A stretch of 17,103 bases of DNA from JBMNRY01 sp050944915 (GCA_050944915.1 JBMNRY010000039.1:1-17103); one strand, 5' to 3'; shown: positions 1 through 7,584, counted from the first letter of the stretch. The notes: generated by a model from the letters alone, not told the origin. Program-made: numbers and translations.

Positions 1-818
1 TCCTCAAGGTCCATATCCAGAAGGTAAAACTAGCTGTCGATGTGGACTTAAAGGCCATCGCCCGGGCCACAGCCGGTGCTTCCGGGGCCGATCTAGCCAA
101 TATCGTTAACGAAGCCGCCTTGCGGGCCGTACGGTGCAATCGCAATCATGTGGAACAAAGCGATCTGGAAGAGGCTGTGGAAGTAATCATCGCCGGTTAC
201 CAAAGGAAGGGTGCCGTCGTTTCCCCCAAGGAAAAGCAAATCATCGCCTACCATGAGATCGGCCATGCCCTGGTCGCTGCCCTGCAACATGATTCGGCTC
301 CTGTGCACAAGATTACCATTATCCCCCGCACCTCAGGGGCTTTAGGCTATACCATGCAGATCCCCGAAGAGGAAAGCCTGTTGATGACCAAGGAAGAACT
401 CCTCAACAGGATCGCAGTGCTTACTGCTGGGCGGGCCGCGGAAGAGCTGATCTTTGGCACCGCTACATCAGGAGCAGCCAATGATATTGAACAAGCGACC
501 AAACTGGCCAGAGCCATGGTCACCCGTCTGGGCATGAGCGAGCGTTTCGATATGATGGCTTTAGAAACGGTGAATAACCTCTATCTCGGCGGCGATACAT
601 CCCTTTCTTGTTCATCCCAAACTGCAGCCCAAATCGATGGCGAAGTACTGGCCATCATTAAGCGGGCCCACGAAAAGGCCATCTCCATCTTGAAGGATAA
701 CATGGATAAACTCCATGAACTGGCCGCTTATCTTCTGAAGAAGGAAACCATCACAGGAGAAGAATTCATGGCCCTGTTGAAGGATTATGATCTTCCTCCT
801 CGGCGGGACATCGCTTAG
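1..818 (+). CDS. ftsH: FtsH-family ATP-dependent zinc metalloprotease, C-terminal part (5' end outside window)
   Basis: Membrane-anchored AAA+ protease that unfolds and degrades membrane and short-lived cytosolic proteins. The open frame runs in from the window edge (first full codon at 3). The visible part begins with the end of the AAA small domain (LKVH, then DVDLKAIARATAG and SGADLANIVNEAAL), followed by the M41 peptidase domain. The zinc motif HEIGH is at 252-266 and the third-ligand aspartate is in GAANDIEQATKLAR (codon 483-485). The ATPase Walker motifs lie outside. The sequence after the protease core (NNLYLGG, then SSQTAAQIDGEV) and the abrupt end after EEFMALL resemble, from memory, the shorter clostridial FtsH paralogue rather than the housekeeping copy with its long tail. 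A GTG at 42 is not the true start, because conserved residues precede it. Two hairpin terminators follow. The family is certain; paralogue status is inferred. Confidence 0.93.
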   Translation, partial: LKVHIQKVKLAVDVDLKAIARATAGASGADLANIVNEAALRAVRCNRNHVEQSDLEEAVEVIIAGYQRKGAVVSPKEKQIIAYHEIGHALVAALQHDSAPVHKITIIPRTSGALGYTMQIPEEESLLMTKEELLNRIAVLTAGRAAEELIFGTATSGAANDIEQATKLARAMVTRLGMSERFDMMALETVNNLYLGGDTSLSCSSQTAAQIDGEVLAIIKRAHEKAISILKDNMDKLHELAAYLLKKETITGEEFMALLKDYDLPPRRDIA

Positions 819-826
819 AAAACAAA

Positions 827-860
827 GGGGAGGGGCTATTAAGCTCCTCCTTCGTTCATT
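827..860 (+). terminator. Rho-independent terminator of ftsH
   Basis: A 9-bp stem (829-837 with 842-850, one G-U pair, loop ATTA) starts 11 nt after the stop codon. It is followed by a weak T-rich stretch (TTCGTTCATT), so termination may be partial. Confidence 0.6.
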
Positions 861-928
861 ATGGTTAAGGACGATATAGATTAAGGGTAACAATCAGCTG
901 TTACGGATCAAAAACGAATGAAATAATT

Positions 929-966
929 AAGGGCTGACCTGTATTAGGTCAGCCCTTTTGTACTTA
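929..966. terminator. Bidirectional terminator between ftsH and the flavoprotein gene
   Basis: Perfect inverted repeat GGGCTGACCT (931-940) and AGGTCAGCCC (946-955) with a 5-nt loop, extended by flanking AA/TT pairs. On the plus strand TTTTG follows; on the minus strand TTAATTATTT follows. It sits just after the minus-strand stop codon at 964, so it can serve both converging genes. Confidence 0.85.
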
Positions 967-2409
967 TTTACTCAGCATTTGTACGGCCGTTTCACCGGCA
1001 ACACGACCGGTTGTAAAGGCCCAGCTGGTACAAACACCAGGCATCGATTCATTACCATGGGCACCGCCGATGATTTCCCCGGCTGCTAAGAGTCCAGGAA
1101 TGGGATTACCATCGACATCGAGAACTTCCATGTCCAGAGTCACGTTGAGTCCACCGAGGGTGGTGGCCATCCGCGGCTTCTGTTCGAAGATGTAGAAGGG
1201 ACCTTCGCTGATAGGAGCAGGCAGATGGGGCCGGTTGAATTCGGGGTCGAAGCCCTGGGCCACGTAGGAGTTGTAAGCTTCAACGGTGGCGACCAAGTTA
1301 TCGGCGTTGATACCCATCTTGGCCGCTGCTTCAGCTAAGGTGTTGCCCTTGGAGAATCCGCCCCGTTCCTTGGCGTAGAATTTCTCCATTTCCTCTTCAG
1401 GCCAGGTATGACCGAAGGGCTCAGGACCAAGTTGATCCATCATCTTTTGATCGAGGACCAAGAACAGTTGATTATCGTCTTGGGCCATCTGGCGCTTCTT
1501 GATGGAAACCATATCTAACATTTCGTTGACTTGACGCTTTCCATCGCTATTGACGTAGATAGCGCCTAGATTAACTGAATCAAGGTGTAGGAGGGTGCGG
1601 GCCCGACCGGGACCGATCTCTACGCCGTTGTGGTAAATCTTCATCATATGCATGTCCCGCAATTCGGCGCCAACGGCGGCTGCCATCAGATGGCCATCCC
1701 CCGAGGAGGAAACAGCGCCGTAGAAGAGGACATCCTTCAGATGGTCAGGACGCATGTCCATATTAGCTCCATAACCACCGGTAGCCAAGATGACTACATC
1801 AGCTTTGAAGGTGATTTCGTTGCCGTCTTTATCGGTGGCGATGGCGCCGTCAACTTTACCATTGGTCTGGGTTAGTTCATGGGCTCGGGTCTGGAGCAGA
1901 ACGGGAATACCCCTTACTTCACAGGCCTTGCTTAGGGTCTGGAACAAGCCAGGGCCAAGGCCTTCCCAAACGACGCTTCGGGGATTGCGGTGTTCTACGA
2001 AACCTTTGAAGACTTCAGGCTGGAACTTGACGCCAACTTCTTCCATATAGTTAGCGACTTCGCCGCTTCTTTCTGCCAACAGCCAGGTCAATCTGGCATC
2101 GTTGGTGTACTCCCCACCATGCATCAGATCTAAGAAGAAATCTTCAGCACTATCGACGATGCCTTCCCGTTCCTGGGCCTTCGTGACAGCAGCACTCTGA
2201 TAAGCACCGGAAATGAGGGTAGCGCCACCAACAAAGGGCATCTTTTCCAAAACGATGACATCGGCTCCGGCGTCGGCAGCAGTCAAAGCAGCCAACAAAC
2301 CAGCACCGCCTCCACCGATGACCAAGACGTCGGTTGTCTGGACTTGTGCTGAGGCAAAGCTGCTAAATAGCATTAACAGGGCCACGAGTAACACAAAAGA
2401 CTTTTTCAT
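964..2409 (-). CDS. Exported FAD-dependent fumarate reductase/succinate dehydrogenase-like flavoprotein
   Basis: A 481-residue flavoprotein of the FAD_binding_2 (fumarate reductase/3-ketosteroid dehydrogenase) fold. I place the start at 2409 because an AGGAGG site lies just upstream; an earlier ATG at 2442 lacks one. Residues 1-21 form a Sec signal peptide (KK, hydrophobic core, ASA/Q) with no lipobox. The dinucleotide site GGGGAG is at 32-37 with ribose-binding E55. ATGGYG lies near 209-214, and the C-terminal FAD segment IPGLLAAGEIIGGAHG near 437-452. No haem-binding motif and no FMN-binding domain is present, so the electron donor is unknown. Aligning from memory to Shewanella Fcc3, the catalytic Arg (here M300) and the HHTMGG histidines (here ATTLGG) are replaced, so the substrate is probably not fumarate. 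Upstream lies a secondary transporter gene with its own terminator. The fold is sure; the substrate is unknown. Confidence 0.85.
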   Translation of the reverse strand: MKKSFVLLVALLMLFSSFASAQVQTTDVLVIGGGGAGLLAALTAADAGADVIVLEKMPFVGGATLISGAYQSAAVTKAQEREGIVDSAEDFFLDLMHGGEYTNDARLTWLLAERSGEVANYMEEVGVKFQPEVFKGFVEHRNPRSVVWEGLGPGLFQTLSKACEVRGIPVLLQTRAHELTQTNGKVDGAIATDKDGNEITFKADVVILATGGYGANMDMRPDHLKDVLFYGAVSSSGDGHLMAAAVGAELRDMHMMKIYHNGVEIGPGRARTLLHLDSVNLGAIYVNSDGKRQVNEMLDMVSIKKRQMAQDDNQLFLVLDQKMMDQLGPEPFGHTWPEEEMEKFYAKERGGFSKGNTLAEAAAKMGINADNLVATVEAYNSYVAQGFDPEFNRPHLPAPISEGPFYIFEQKPRMATTLGGLNVTLDMEVLDVDGNPIPGLLAAGEIIGGAHGNESMPGVCTSWAFTTGRVAGETAVQMLSK

Positions 2410-2973
2410 GTTCGTCCTCCTCGTTTGTGAATGTGGGAACAATAATTAGGAAATTAATCACATAGTTCTCGAGATCAAACCATCCCCCATAAAGACTATC
2501 AAGCCTTTAGAAGTCCCCCTCACCTCCTCCATAGCCCTAGGTCATAAACCTAGTAAGACTAGGATTCTTACTTCTGCAAAGATACCCCTGTTCCTCCTAT
2601 CACTCTTTATGTTTTTATCTTGATCAATTATCCCCTATTCGTGGAAAAATGGGAATTTACCGAGTCCAGTGAATGGAGCAGGGGCCCTAGTGAATCATGG
2701 AAACTCGAGAACCAATAGGACCGAGATAGGTCAATTACTCCTTTAGTCCCAGGAACGGACAAGATTGGGGATTCATCTGCCCGATCCATCCTTGGAATGA
2801 CTCCGGCTTAGCCAAAATTTCCATGGACGTAGGTCCTGGGAGTTAAATGAACCCCCGCTGACGGGGCACCCCTTAGGTTATGGTTCTATCCACCTACCCG
2901 CAGCTTGTTCCACAGAGGCCTTGACAATACCCATTTCTGTATGGGATCTGGCTTAACGGAATTGGCTGGCCGC
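2410..2973. other. Non-coding stretch upstream of the flavoprotein gene
   Basis: About 560 bp without a convincing gene on either strand. It holds the flavoprotein ribosome binding site (rc of 2412-2422). It also holds a short perfect dyad CCTAGT-AAG-ACTAGG at 2549-2563. On the minus strand there is an SD-like GGAGGAGGTGA (about 2520-2531) with no sensible ORF behind it. A 17-nt GC-rich element is at 2859-2875 and a small dyad CCCAT/ATGGG near 2928-2945. No known riboswitch fold was recognised. A long 5' leader or an eroded gene are both possible. Confidence 0.5.
2859..2875. repeat. Copy 1 of a 17-nt GC-rich palindrome-like element
   Basis: TGACGGGGCACCCCTTA. Its reverse complement matches 6256-6272 at 15 of 17 positions, differing only in the central dinucleotide. 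Immediately upstream, CCCCG and CGGGG (2853-2866) can form a small hairpin. Confidence 0.5.
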
Positions 2974-3020
2974 GGAAAAATAACAGGAGTGCTTGTTCAA
3001 TTTGAAGACCAAGCACTCCT
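2974..3020 (-). terminator. Rho-independent terminator of the transporter gene
   Basis: Perfect 11-bp stem AGGAGTGCTTG (2985-2995) and CAAGCACTCCT (3010-3020), with a further TTCAA/TTGAA pairing inside the loop. Read on the minus strand the stem is followed by GTTATTTTT, a U-tract. It lies 76 nt after the transporter stop codon. Confidence 0.85.
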
Positions 3021-3095
3021 ATCGATAGGTTCATCGTAGCGCCAAAGGATCTTTCTTTATCTACCGATGAAGAAGGGTCCGAAGGCAGATTCCCC

Positions 3096-4415
3096 TTAAC
3101 CGAGGATCACAGCTCCAATGACCCCGGCGATGAGCAAGGGAATGTTGAAATGGATAAAGGTCGGTACACAAGTGTCCCAAATATGATCATGCTTACCATC
3201 GGCATTCAACCCGGCCGTAGGCCCGAGGGTGCTGTCGGAGGCAGGTGAACCGGCATCACCGAGGGCTCCAGCCACACCGATGATCAAGATGGTGGCTGCT
3301 GGGGAAAAGCCCATAGTAGCTGCTAGGGGTACGTAAATGGCTGCGATAACGGGTATCGTTCCGAAGGAGGTGCCGATACCCATGGTGATCACTAAACCGA
3401 TGAAGAGCATTAGAAAAGCGGCTATGGCCTTACTACCACCCATGAGACCGACGGTAGCTTGGACCAGTTGTTCTACTCCACCGGTGGCTCGGATGACGGC
3501 ACCGTAACCGGCAGCAACCAACATGACAAAGGCGATAAAGCCCATCATACCGATACCATTATCGATTAACTCATCGAAATCGCTCCATTTGATCGCTCCG
3601 GCCACCCACATAATGGCCAAACCGATGGTTGCTCCCAGGGGTAGGGAGCCGGTCCGCAGCTGGATCACTAAAGCGACGACACCGCCGAGGATGGCTGCCA
3701 GATGGTCCTTATTAAACTGGGCTACTTCCCCTTGACTGGTCGCGGCGACTACCGCTTCCGCAGAGCCAGCCACATAATCATAGCTGCGAGGTTTACGATA
3801 GGTCCAGAACATGGCGATTAATAGTCCGATAAGCATGGCCAAACCGGGGAACCACATCACCGGCCAAATATCTTGGGTCGCGACGGGCATGCCGTTGGCA
3901 ATCATTTGGTCCCTAATGATATTATGGAAGATCAAACCATAACCAATGGGTAATGCTACATAGGGAGCCTTCACACCGAAGGTCAACGCGCAGGCGACCG
4001 CTCGGCGATCGATTTCCAGGCTATCCATTAGCTTGAGTAAGGGAGGGATCAAAATGGGAATGAAAGCGATATGGACAGGGATAAGGTTTTGGGAAAAACA
4101 GCTGACAAAGGCGATAGCCCCGACTAAGACTGTGCCTCGACCTTTAATCCAGGTCACTAGGCGTTTCACCAACAACTCGGCCACACCAGTCTTATTAAAC
4201 GCGAAGGCCAAGGCGCCAAGCAGAATATAACTGAGGGCCGTTTCCGAGTTACCTCCCATCCCACCGACTAAGACACTCATTACCTCGCCCAGGGGCATCC
4301 CTGCGAGGAGACCGCCCGCCAGAGCGGCCAGGATGAGGGCCAATAATACGTTTAGTTTCACCAAACATAGACCCACCATCACCAGCACCGAGACTAATAC
4401 GGGGTTAGTCCACAT
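3096..4415 (-). CDS. YuiF/NhaC-type secondary transporter (Na+/H+ antiporter family)
   Basis: A 439-residue polytopic membrane protein with about ten to twelve hydrophobic segments. The glycine-rich C-terminal block GDAGSPASDSTLGPTAGL, followed by HDHIWDTCVPTF, is typical of the YuiF-like branch of the Na+/H+ antiporter family. Members are annotated as Na+/H+ antiporters or amino-acid/organic-acid transporters, and the true substrate is usually unproven. The family normally runs about 440 residues, so the protein is full length. I chose ATG 4415 because AGAGGTGA precedes it at good spacing; a GTG at 4424 overlaps that ribosome binding site. An extended -10 promoter lies about 90 nt upstream. 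The flavoprotein gene downstream is on the same strand but beyond a terminator, so co-function (import of an organic acid) is only a guess. Confidence 0.85.
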   Translation of the reverse strand: MWTNPVLVSVLVMVGLCLVKLNVLLALILAALAGGLLAGMPLGEVMSVLVGGMGGNSETALSYILLGALAFAFNKTGVAELLVKRLVTWIKGRGTVLVGAIAFVSCFSQNLIPVHIAFIPILIPPLLKLMDSLEIDRRAVACALTFGVKAPYVALPIGYGLIFHNIIRDQMIANGMPVATQDIWPVMWFPGLAMLIGLLIAMFWTYRKPRSYDYVAGSAEAVVAATSQGEVAQFNKDHLAAILGGVVALVIQLRTGSLPLGATIGLAIMWVAGAIKWSDFDELIDNGIGMMGFIAFVMLVAAGYGAVIRATGGVEQLVQATVGLMGGSKAIAAFLMLFIGLVITMGIGTSFGTIPVIAAIYVPLAATMGFSPAATILIIGVAGALGDAGSPASDSTLGPTAGLNADGKHDHIWDTCVPTFIHFNIPLLIAGVIGAVILG

Positions 4416-4507
4416 GCAAGTCACCTCTTATGTTTTTAGTAAGAAAAATAACAACTTGTCCCCCCTTTGCTCAAAAAAACTCCTCTTCGCGACGAAGGGC
4501 TCAATAA

Positions 4508-4516
4508 ATTATAACA
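4508..4516 (-). promoter_or_regulatory. Extended -10 promoter of the transporter gene
   Basis: On the minus strand TGTTATAAT reads as an extended -10 box (TGnTATAAT). The -35 region 17 bp upstream (TTTCCT) is weak, as is usual for extended -10 promoters. The predicted leader of about 85 nt contains a hairpin CTTCG-TCG-CGAAG (4485-4497) followed by AGGAG and seven T, which could act as an attenuator. Confidence 0.5.
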
Positions 4517-4523
4517 AATAACC

Positions 4524-4544
4524 CGACAAAAGGAAATATTGTCG
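4524..4544. promoter_or_regulatory. Inverted repeat in the divergent promoter region
   Basis: CGACAA (4524-4529) and TTGTCG (4539-4544), 9 nt apart, lie directly upstream of the minus-strand -10 box. The position suits an operator, but no known regulator matches. Confidence 0.3.
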
Positions 4545-4567
4545 ACACCTCCCCGACGATTTCTCTG

Positions 4568-4595
4568 CCCTTATGTGCGCTAGATCACACAAGGG
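4568..4595. promoter_or_regulatory. 10-bp dyad upstream of the lipoprotein gene
   Basis: Arms CCCTTATGTG (4568-4577) and CACACAAGGG (4586-4595) pair at 9 of 10 positions around an 8-nt centre. It ends 55 nt before the lipoprotein start codon. It could be an operator dyad or a 5' UTR hairpin; there is no U-tract, so it is not a terminator. Confidence 0.4.
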
Positions 4596-4650
4596 TAAAC
4601 TCGAAATGCCGATGATCAGTAGTGGACAAATCTGCTTGGGAGGTAGGCTG

Positions 4651-6240
4651 ATGAATAAGCGCATTAACCCCCTCTGGTTCATCATATTAACCTTAGCCCT
4701 GCTGCTCACCGGATGTGGTGGCGGAGGTGGTGGTGGGCTACGGGGCGGTCCCCGACCGACCACCTTCTCCTTGTCTGGTCGTGTAGTCGATGAAGACCAA
4801 CAACCCCTCGACGACATTACCGTCTATGTCGGCGGCAACGTCGTCACCACCGATGCCAATGGCCGCTGGCAAGCGGGGGGCCTTTCGGGTACGGTAACGG
4901 TAATCCCCAAAGGGGACGGGTGGATCTTTGAGCCCCTCCAGGACAGTTTTAGCCGGGAGACAAAAAACATCACCTTTACCGGTCGCCCCACCGGCGGCCC
5001 CATCGATGGAAAGTACTCCCTGGAAGCTATAGTGGTAGGTAATGGCTCCCTGGTGGTTGAACCTTCTGGAAAGTCATTCGAACAAGGTACAATAGTGAAT
5101 CTGACCGCCAATCCCCAAGAAGGTTGGAGCTTTAGCCATTGGGAAGGCGACTTAACGGGGACAGCCAATCCCGCTTCCTTGACCATGGATAATCACAAGA
5201 CCGTCTACGCAATTTTCGTCGAAGAGAACGGCACCCTTTATCGGATAAACCTCTCTGTGGAAGGAGATGGTTCGGTAACGTTCTCTCCTCCCTTAGGGGA
5301 ATATCCCGCCGGCACCAAAGTCCAGTTACTGGCCACACCGGCCCTTGGCTGGCGGTTTAGCCACTGGAAGGGGGATCTTTCCGCATCGACCAACCCTGTG
5401 GAATTTACAATAAACAAGGACATGTCGATCACAGCCCGGTTTGATGAGACAGGTAACGGTTTTTCCATCCAAGAAGCCATCGATAATACCCAAGACGGCC
5501 AAATAGTCTCTATTCCACCCGGTACCTACTATGAAAACATCGTGATCAATGGTCGAAATCTCACCCTCCAGGGTCAGTCCCCGATGAATACAATCATCGA
5601 TGGTCAAAGCCGTGGTGCCTGTATCACCATCACCGACAGTACTGTAACCATCAGAGGTTTGACCATCACCAATGGATCGGGGTTCGAGAAGGGCGGCAAC
5701 CCCTATGGAGGCGGTATCTATATCCGTAACGCCGCGGTCACCATCGAAGATAATATAATCGAAAACAACAAGGTGTTGAACCTGTCCGGTTATGGTAAAG
5801 GAGGGGGCATTTTCATCGATTCTCCCTCGACGGTCACCATCCGCAACAATGAAATTCGCGGTAACATTTCTGAAGAGGATGGAGGCGGAATCGGCTCCAT
5901 GGAAGATAACCAAGTAGTTATTGAGGGGAATACCTTCTCCTACAACACGGCACCCCGGGGCGGCGGGATCACCTTCGTCGGCGGCTATCACGAACTAAGA
6001 GGCAATACCTTCGTTGGTAACCAGGCTCACCAAGATGGCGGCGCCCTTTGTTTGCTATCCGACGCGCAAGTAGTCCTAGAGGGCAATCACTTTACCAACA
6101 ACCTGGCAATTAGTGGCGGTGCCATCTGGCGGGCTAGCTCAGCGAGTCTCGTAGGACCGGGAGGGTTGTCCATCACCGAAGAGGATACTGCCAACCAGTA
6201 CTTGGATAACGAGCCCGAAAATATACACCTTGAACCATAA
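4651..6240 (+). CDS. Surface lipoprotein with two InlB-type B-repeats and a right-handed beta-helix
   Basis: A 529-residue predicted lipoprotein. ATG 4651 is chosen because GGGAGGT stands 8 nt upstream and a lipoprotein signal follows (NKR, hydrophobic core, LLTGC with C22). After C22 comes a flexible run of seven glycines. Residues about 39-111 look like a carboxypeptidase-regulatory-like beta-sandwich (FSLSGRVVDEDQQPL...). Residues about 122-191 and 196-266 are two tandem B-repeats with matching cores WSFSHWEGDL and WRFSHWKGDL. Residues 271-529 are a parallel beta-helix of the NosD/pectate-lyase type: PPGTYYENI start, then six GGG(I/A) turns such as YGGGIYI, KGGGIFI and DGGGIGS about 30 residues apart. 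No catalytic residues are evident. Likely roles are adhesion or carbohydrate binding at the cell surface, but the substrate is unknown. It is a single-gene unit with its own terminator. Confidence 0.85.
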   Translation: MNKRINPLWFIILTLALLLTGCGGGGGGGLRGGPRPTTFSLSGRVVDEDQQPLDDITVYVGGNVVTTDANGRWQAGGLSGTVTVIPKGDGWIFEPLQDSFSRETKNITFTGRPTGGPIDGKYSLEAIVVGNGSLVVEPSGKSFEQGTIVNLTANPQEGWSFSHWEGDLTGTANPASLTMDNHKTVYAIFVEENGTLYRINLSVEGDGSVTFSPPLGEYPAGTKVQLLATPALGWRFSHWKGDLSASTNPVEFTINKDMSITARFDETGNGFSIQEAIDNTQDGQIVSIPPGTYYENIVINGRNLTLQGQSPMNTIIDGQSRGACITITDSTVTIRGLTITNGSGFEKGGNPYGGGIYIRNAAVTIEDNIIENNKVLNLSGYGKGGGIFIDSPSTVTIRNNEIRGNISEEDGGGIGSMEDNQVVIEGNTFSYNTAPRGGGITFVGGYHELRGNTFVGNQAHQDGGALCLLSDAQVVLEGNHFTNNLAISGGAIWRASSASLVGPGGLSITEEDTANQYLDNEPENIHLEP

Positions 6241-6255
6241 AAAGAAGACACGATG

Positions 6256-6272
6256 TAAGGGGCACCCCGTCA
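6256..6272. repeat. Copy 2 (inverted) of the 17-nt GC-rich element
   Basis: TAAGGGGCACCCCGTCA is the inverted counterpart of 2859-2875, identical at 15 of 17 positions. It lies 16 nt after the lipoprotein stop codon, in front of the terminator. Confidence 0.5.
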
Positions 6273-6299
6273 AGGGACAGTGAAATGATTAAGATCAGT

Positions 6300-6343
6300 C
6301 AACGGCATCAATTGTTCAAAGTTGGTGCCGTTGCTTTTCTTTT
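6300..6343 (+). terminator. Rho-independent terminator of the lipoprotein gene
   Basis: A 12-bp stem (6300-6311 with 6322-6333, one G-U pair) with a 10-nt loop is followed directly by CTTTTCTTTT. Confidence 0.92.
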
Positions 6344-6457
6344 AGTACCCACAAGTAATTGTTCGGCTCCTGCGCAGCAGCTCTGTTGGCTGCCTTTGTT
6401 GTCCTAATCCTAGTCCCCCACTACAGAGGACTTCTGGTCAAATGATACCTTTTGAAT

Positions 6458-6517
6458 AAAAAGGCTCCCCTTGTGATCAACAGTTACGTTAATTCAACTG
6501 TCGACCACAAGGGGAGC
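6458..6517 (-). terminator. Long Rho-independent terminator of the sirtuin-dehydrogenase unit
   Basis: Arms 6464-6485 and 6496-6517 form a 22-bp stem around a 10-nt loop. Two positions are A-C mismatches if read on the plus strand but G-U pairs on the minus strand. The minus strand continues into CTTTTTATT. Both points show that it works in the minus direction, 18 nt after the dehydrogenase stop codon. Confidence 0.93.
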
Positions 6518-6534
6518 TTATCAACGCTGGACCT

Positions 6535-7584
6535 TTATTTTCTCAACCCCGGATCGAATAATACCCTTTGGGGTACTTGGGCCGCTAATTCAAAGGCTGC
6601 GGCGTGATCTTCCAAGGGGAAGGTCTCACTGAGGAAGACGTTCATATCCATCTGTCCCGTTTGGACTAGCTTTTGTGCCAGGAGCCAGGTGTGGAAAATC
6701 TTCCGACCGAAGATGCCGGAGATGGTGATCTCCCGGAGGATCACCTGACCGAGGACATCGATGGCAAAGGGTTCGGGAGGGTTGCCGACGGCTACTACCT
6801 GACCACCGGCCCGCAGCATCGATAGCCCTTGGGTGAAGGCTTGGGGATCCCCCGACATTTCAATGAGGACATCGGCCATTTCGCCGCCGGTAAAATCCCT
6901 GATTCGTTCCAGGGGATCTTCCTGGGCGGAATTAATAGTTAAATCGGCTCCCAATTGGGCCGCCAGATCCAATTTGCTGGGGGTACGGCTGATACCGATG
7001 ACTTGGACGGCCCCTAAGAGTTTAGCCACCCTGATGGCCATCAAACCGATGGAGCCGCAGCCCATGACGATGACCGTCTTGCCCGACACACATCCCTCAT
7101 CGATGGCGTGCACGGCGACACCTAAAGGTTCCATGAGGGCCCCAAATTCAGGGGAAATCCCGGGGGCTAATTTCCAAGCGGCGCTGGTGGGCAAAACCAT
7201 ATACTCTGCGAAACAGCCATCGACGCTGCGGCCGATCAAACCCATCTGGGGACATATGTGGGCTTGGCCCGTCTGACAGTGGCTGCAGACTAAACAAGGT
7301 ACATGGGTTTCGCCACATACCAGATCGCCGATTTCAAAACCGGTGACGTTAGCCCCTTTATCGACCACCTGGCCGCAAAACTCGTGACCCATGGTGAAGG
7401 GCAAAAGGGAAACTAGACTATGGACGTTGGCCCGCCAGCGATAGACATGACCATCGGAGCCGCAAATAGCCGCCTTTTCAATTTTAACTAGTAGTTCGTT
7501 AGGTCCCGGCTGGGGAACGGGGATTTCCACCACTTGGGCTCCCGCTTCCGGTTTGTTTTTCATTAAGGCCCGCATCATCGGCAA
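6535..7584 (-). CDS. Zinc-dependent medium-chain alcohol dehydrogenase, threonine 3-dehydrogenase-like
   Basis: A 349-residue medium-chain dehydrogenase resembling Tdh/sorbitol dehydrogenases throughout. Catalytic zinc residues are C41, H67 and E68 (AICGSD and GHE). The structural zinc site is C97, C100, C103 and C111. The GCFAEY and DVLIEMSG segments fit L-threonine 3-dehydrogenase and its polyol-dehydrogenase relatives. The Rossmann motif GCGSIG is at 175-180. The second strand ends in GISR (S199, R200) rather than an acidic residue, which favours NADP(H). The start is taken as TTG 7584, because GAGGGAG lies about 9 nt upstream; ATG 7578 or 7575 are alternatives. The sirtuin stop is 25 nt upstream, so the two are probably co-transcribed, ending in the terminator at 6458-6517. 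The class is sure; the substrate (threonine, a polyol or a secondary alcohol) cannot be fixed. Confidence 0.9.
   Translation of the reverse strand: MPMMRALMKNKPEAGAQVVEIPVPQPGPNELLVKIEKAAICGSDGHVYRWRANVHSLVSLLPFTMGHEFCGQVVDKGANVTGFEIGDLVCGETHVPCLVCSHCQTGQAHICPQMGLIGRSVDGCFAEYMVLPTSAAWKLAPGISPEFGALMEPLGVAVHAIDEGCVSGKTVIVMGCGSIGLMAIRVAKLLGAVQVIGISRTPSKLDLAAQLGADLTINSAQEDPLERIRDFTGGEMADVLIEMSGDPQAFTQGLSMLRAGGQVVAVGNPPEPFAIDVLGQVILREITISGIFGRKIFHTWLLAQKLVQTGQMDMNVFLSETFPLEDHAAAFELAAQVPQRVLFDPGLRK

Noticed and set aside
2500..2531. Strong SD-like GGAGGAGGTGA on the minus strand upstream of the flavoprotein
   Set aside because: No start codon at proper spacing opens a frame longer than about 20 codons.
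5010..5450. Twin B-repeats of the lipoprotein as a DNA repeat
   Set aside because: The similarity is at protein level (SHWxGDL cores); the DNA has diverged, so this is domain duplication rather than a recent repeat.
5326..5991. 221-codon open frame antisense to the lipoprotein gene
   Set aside because: Mirrors the beta-helix repeat coding sequence, with no RBS and no domain.
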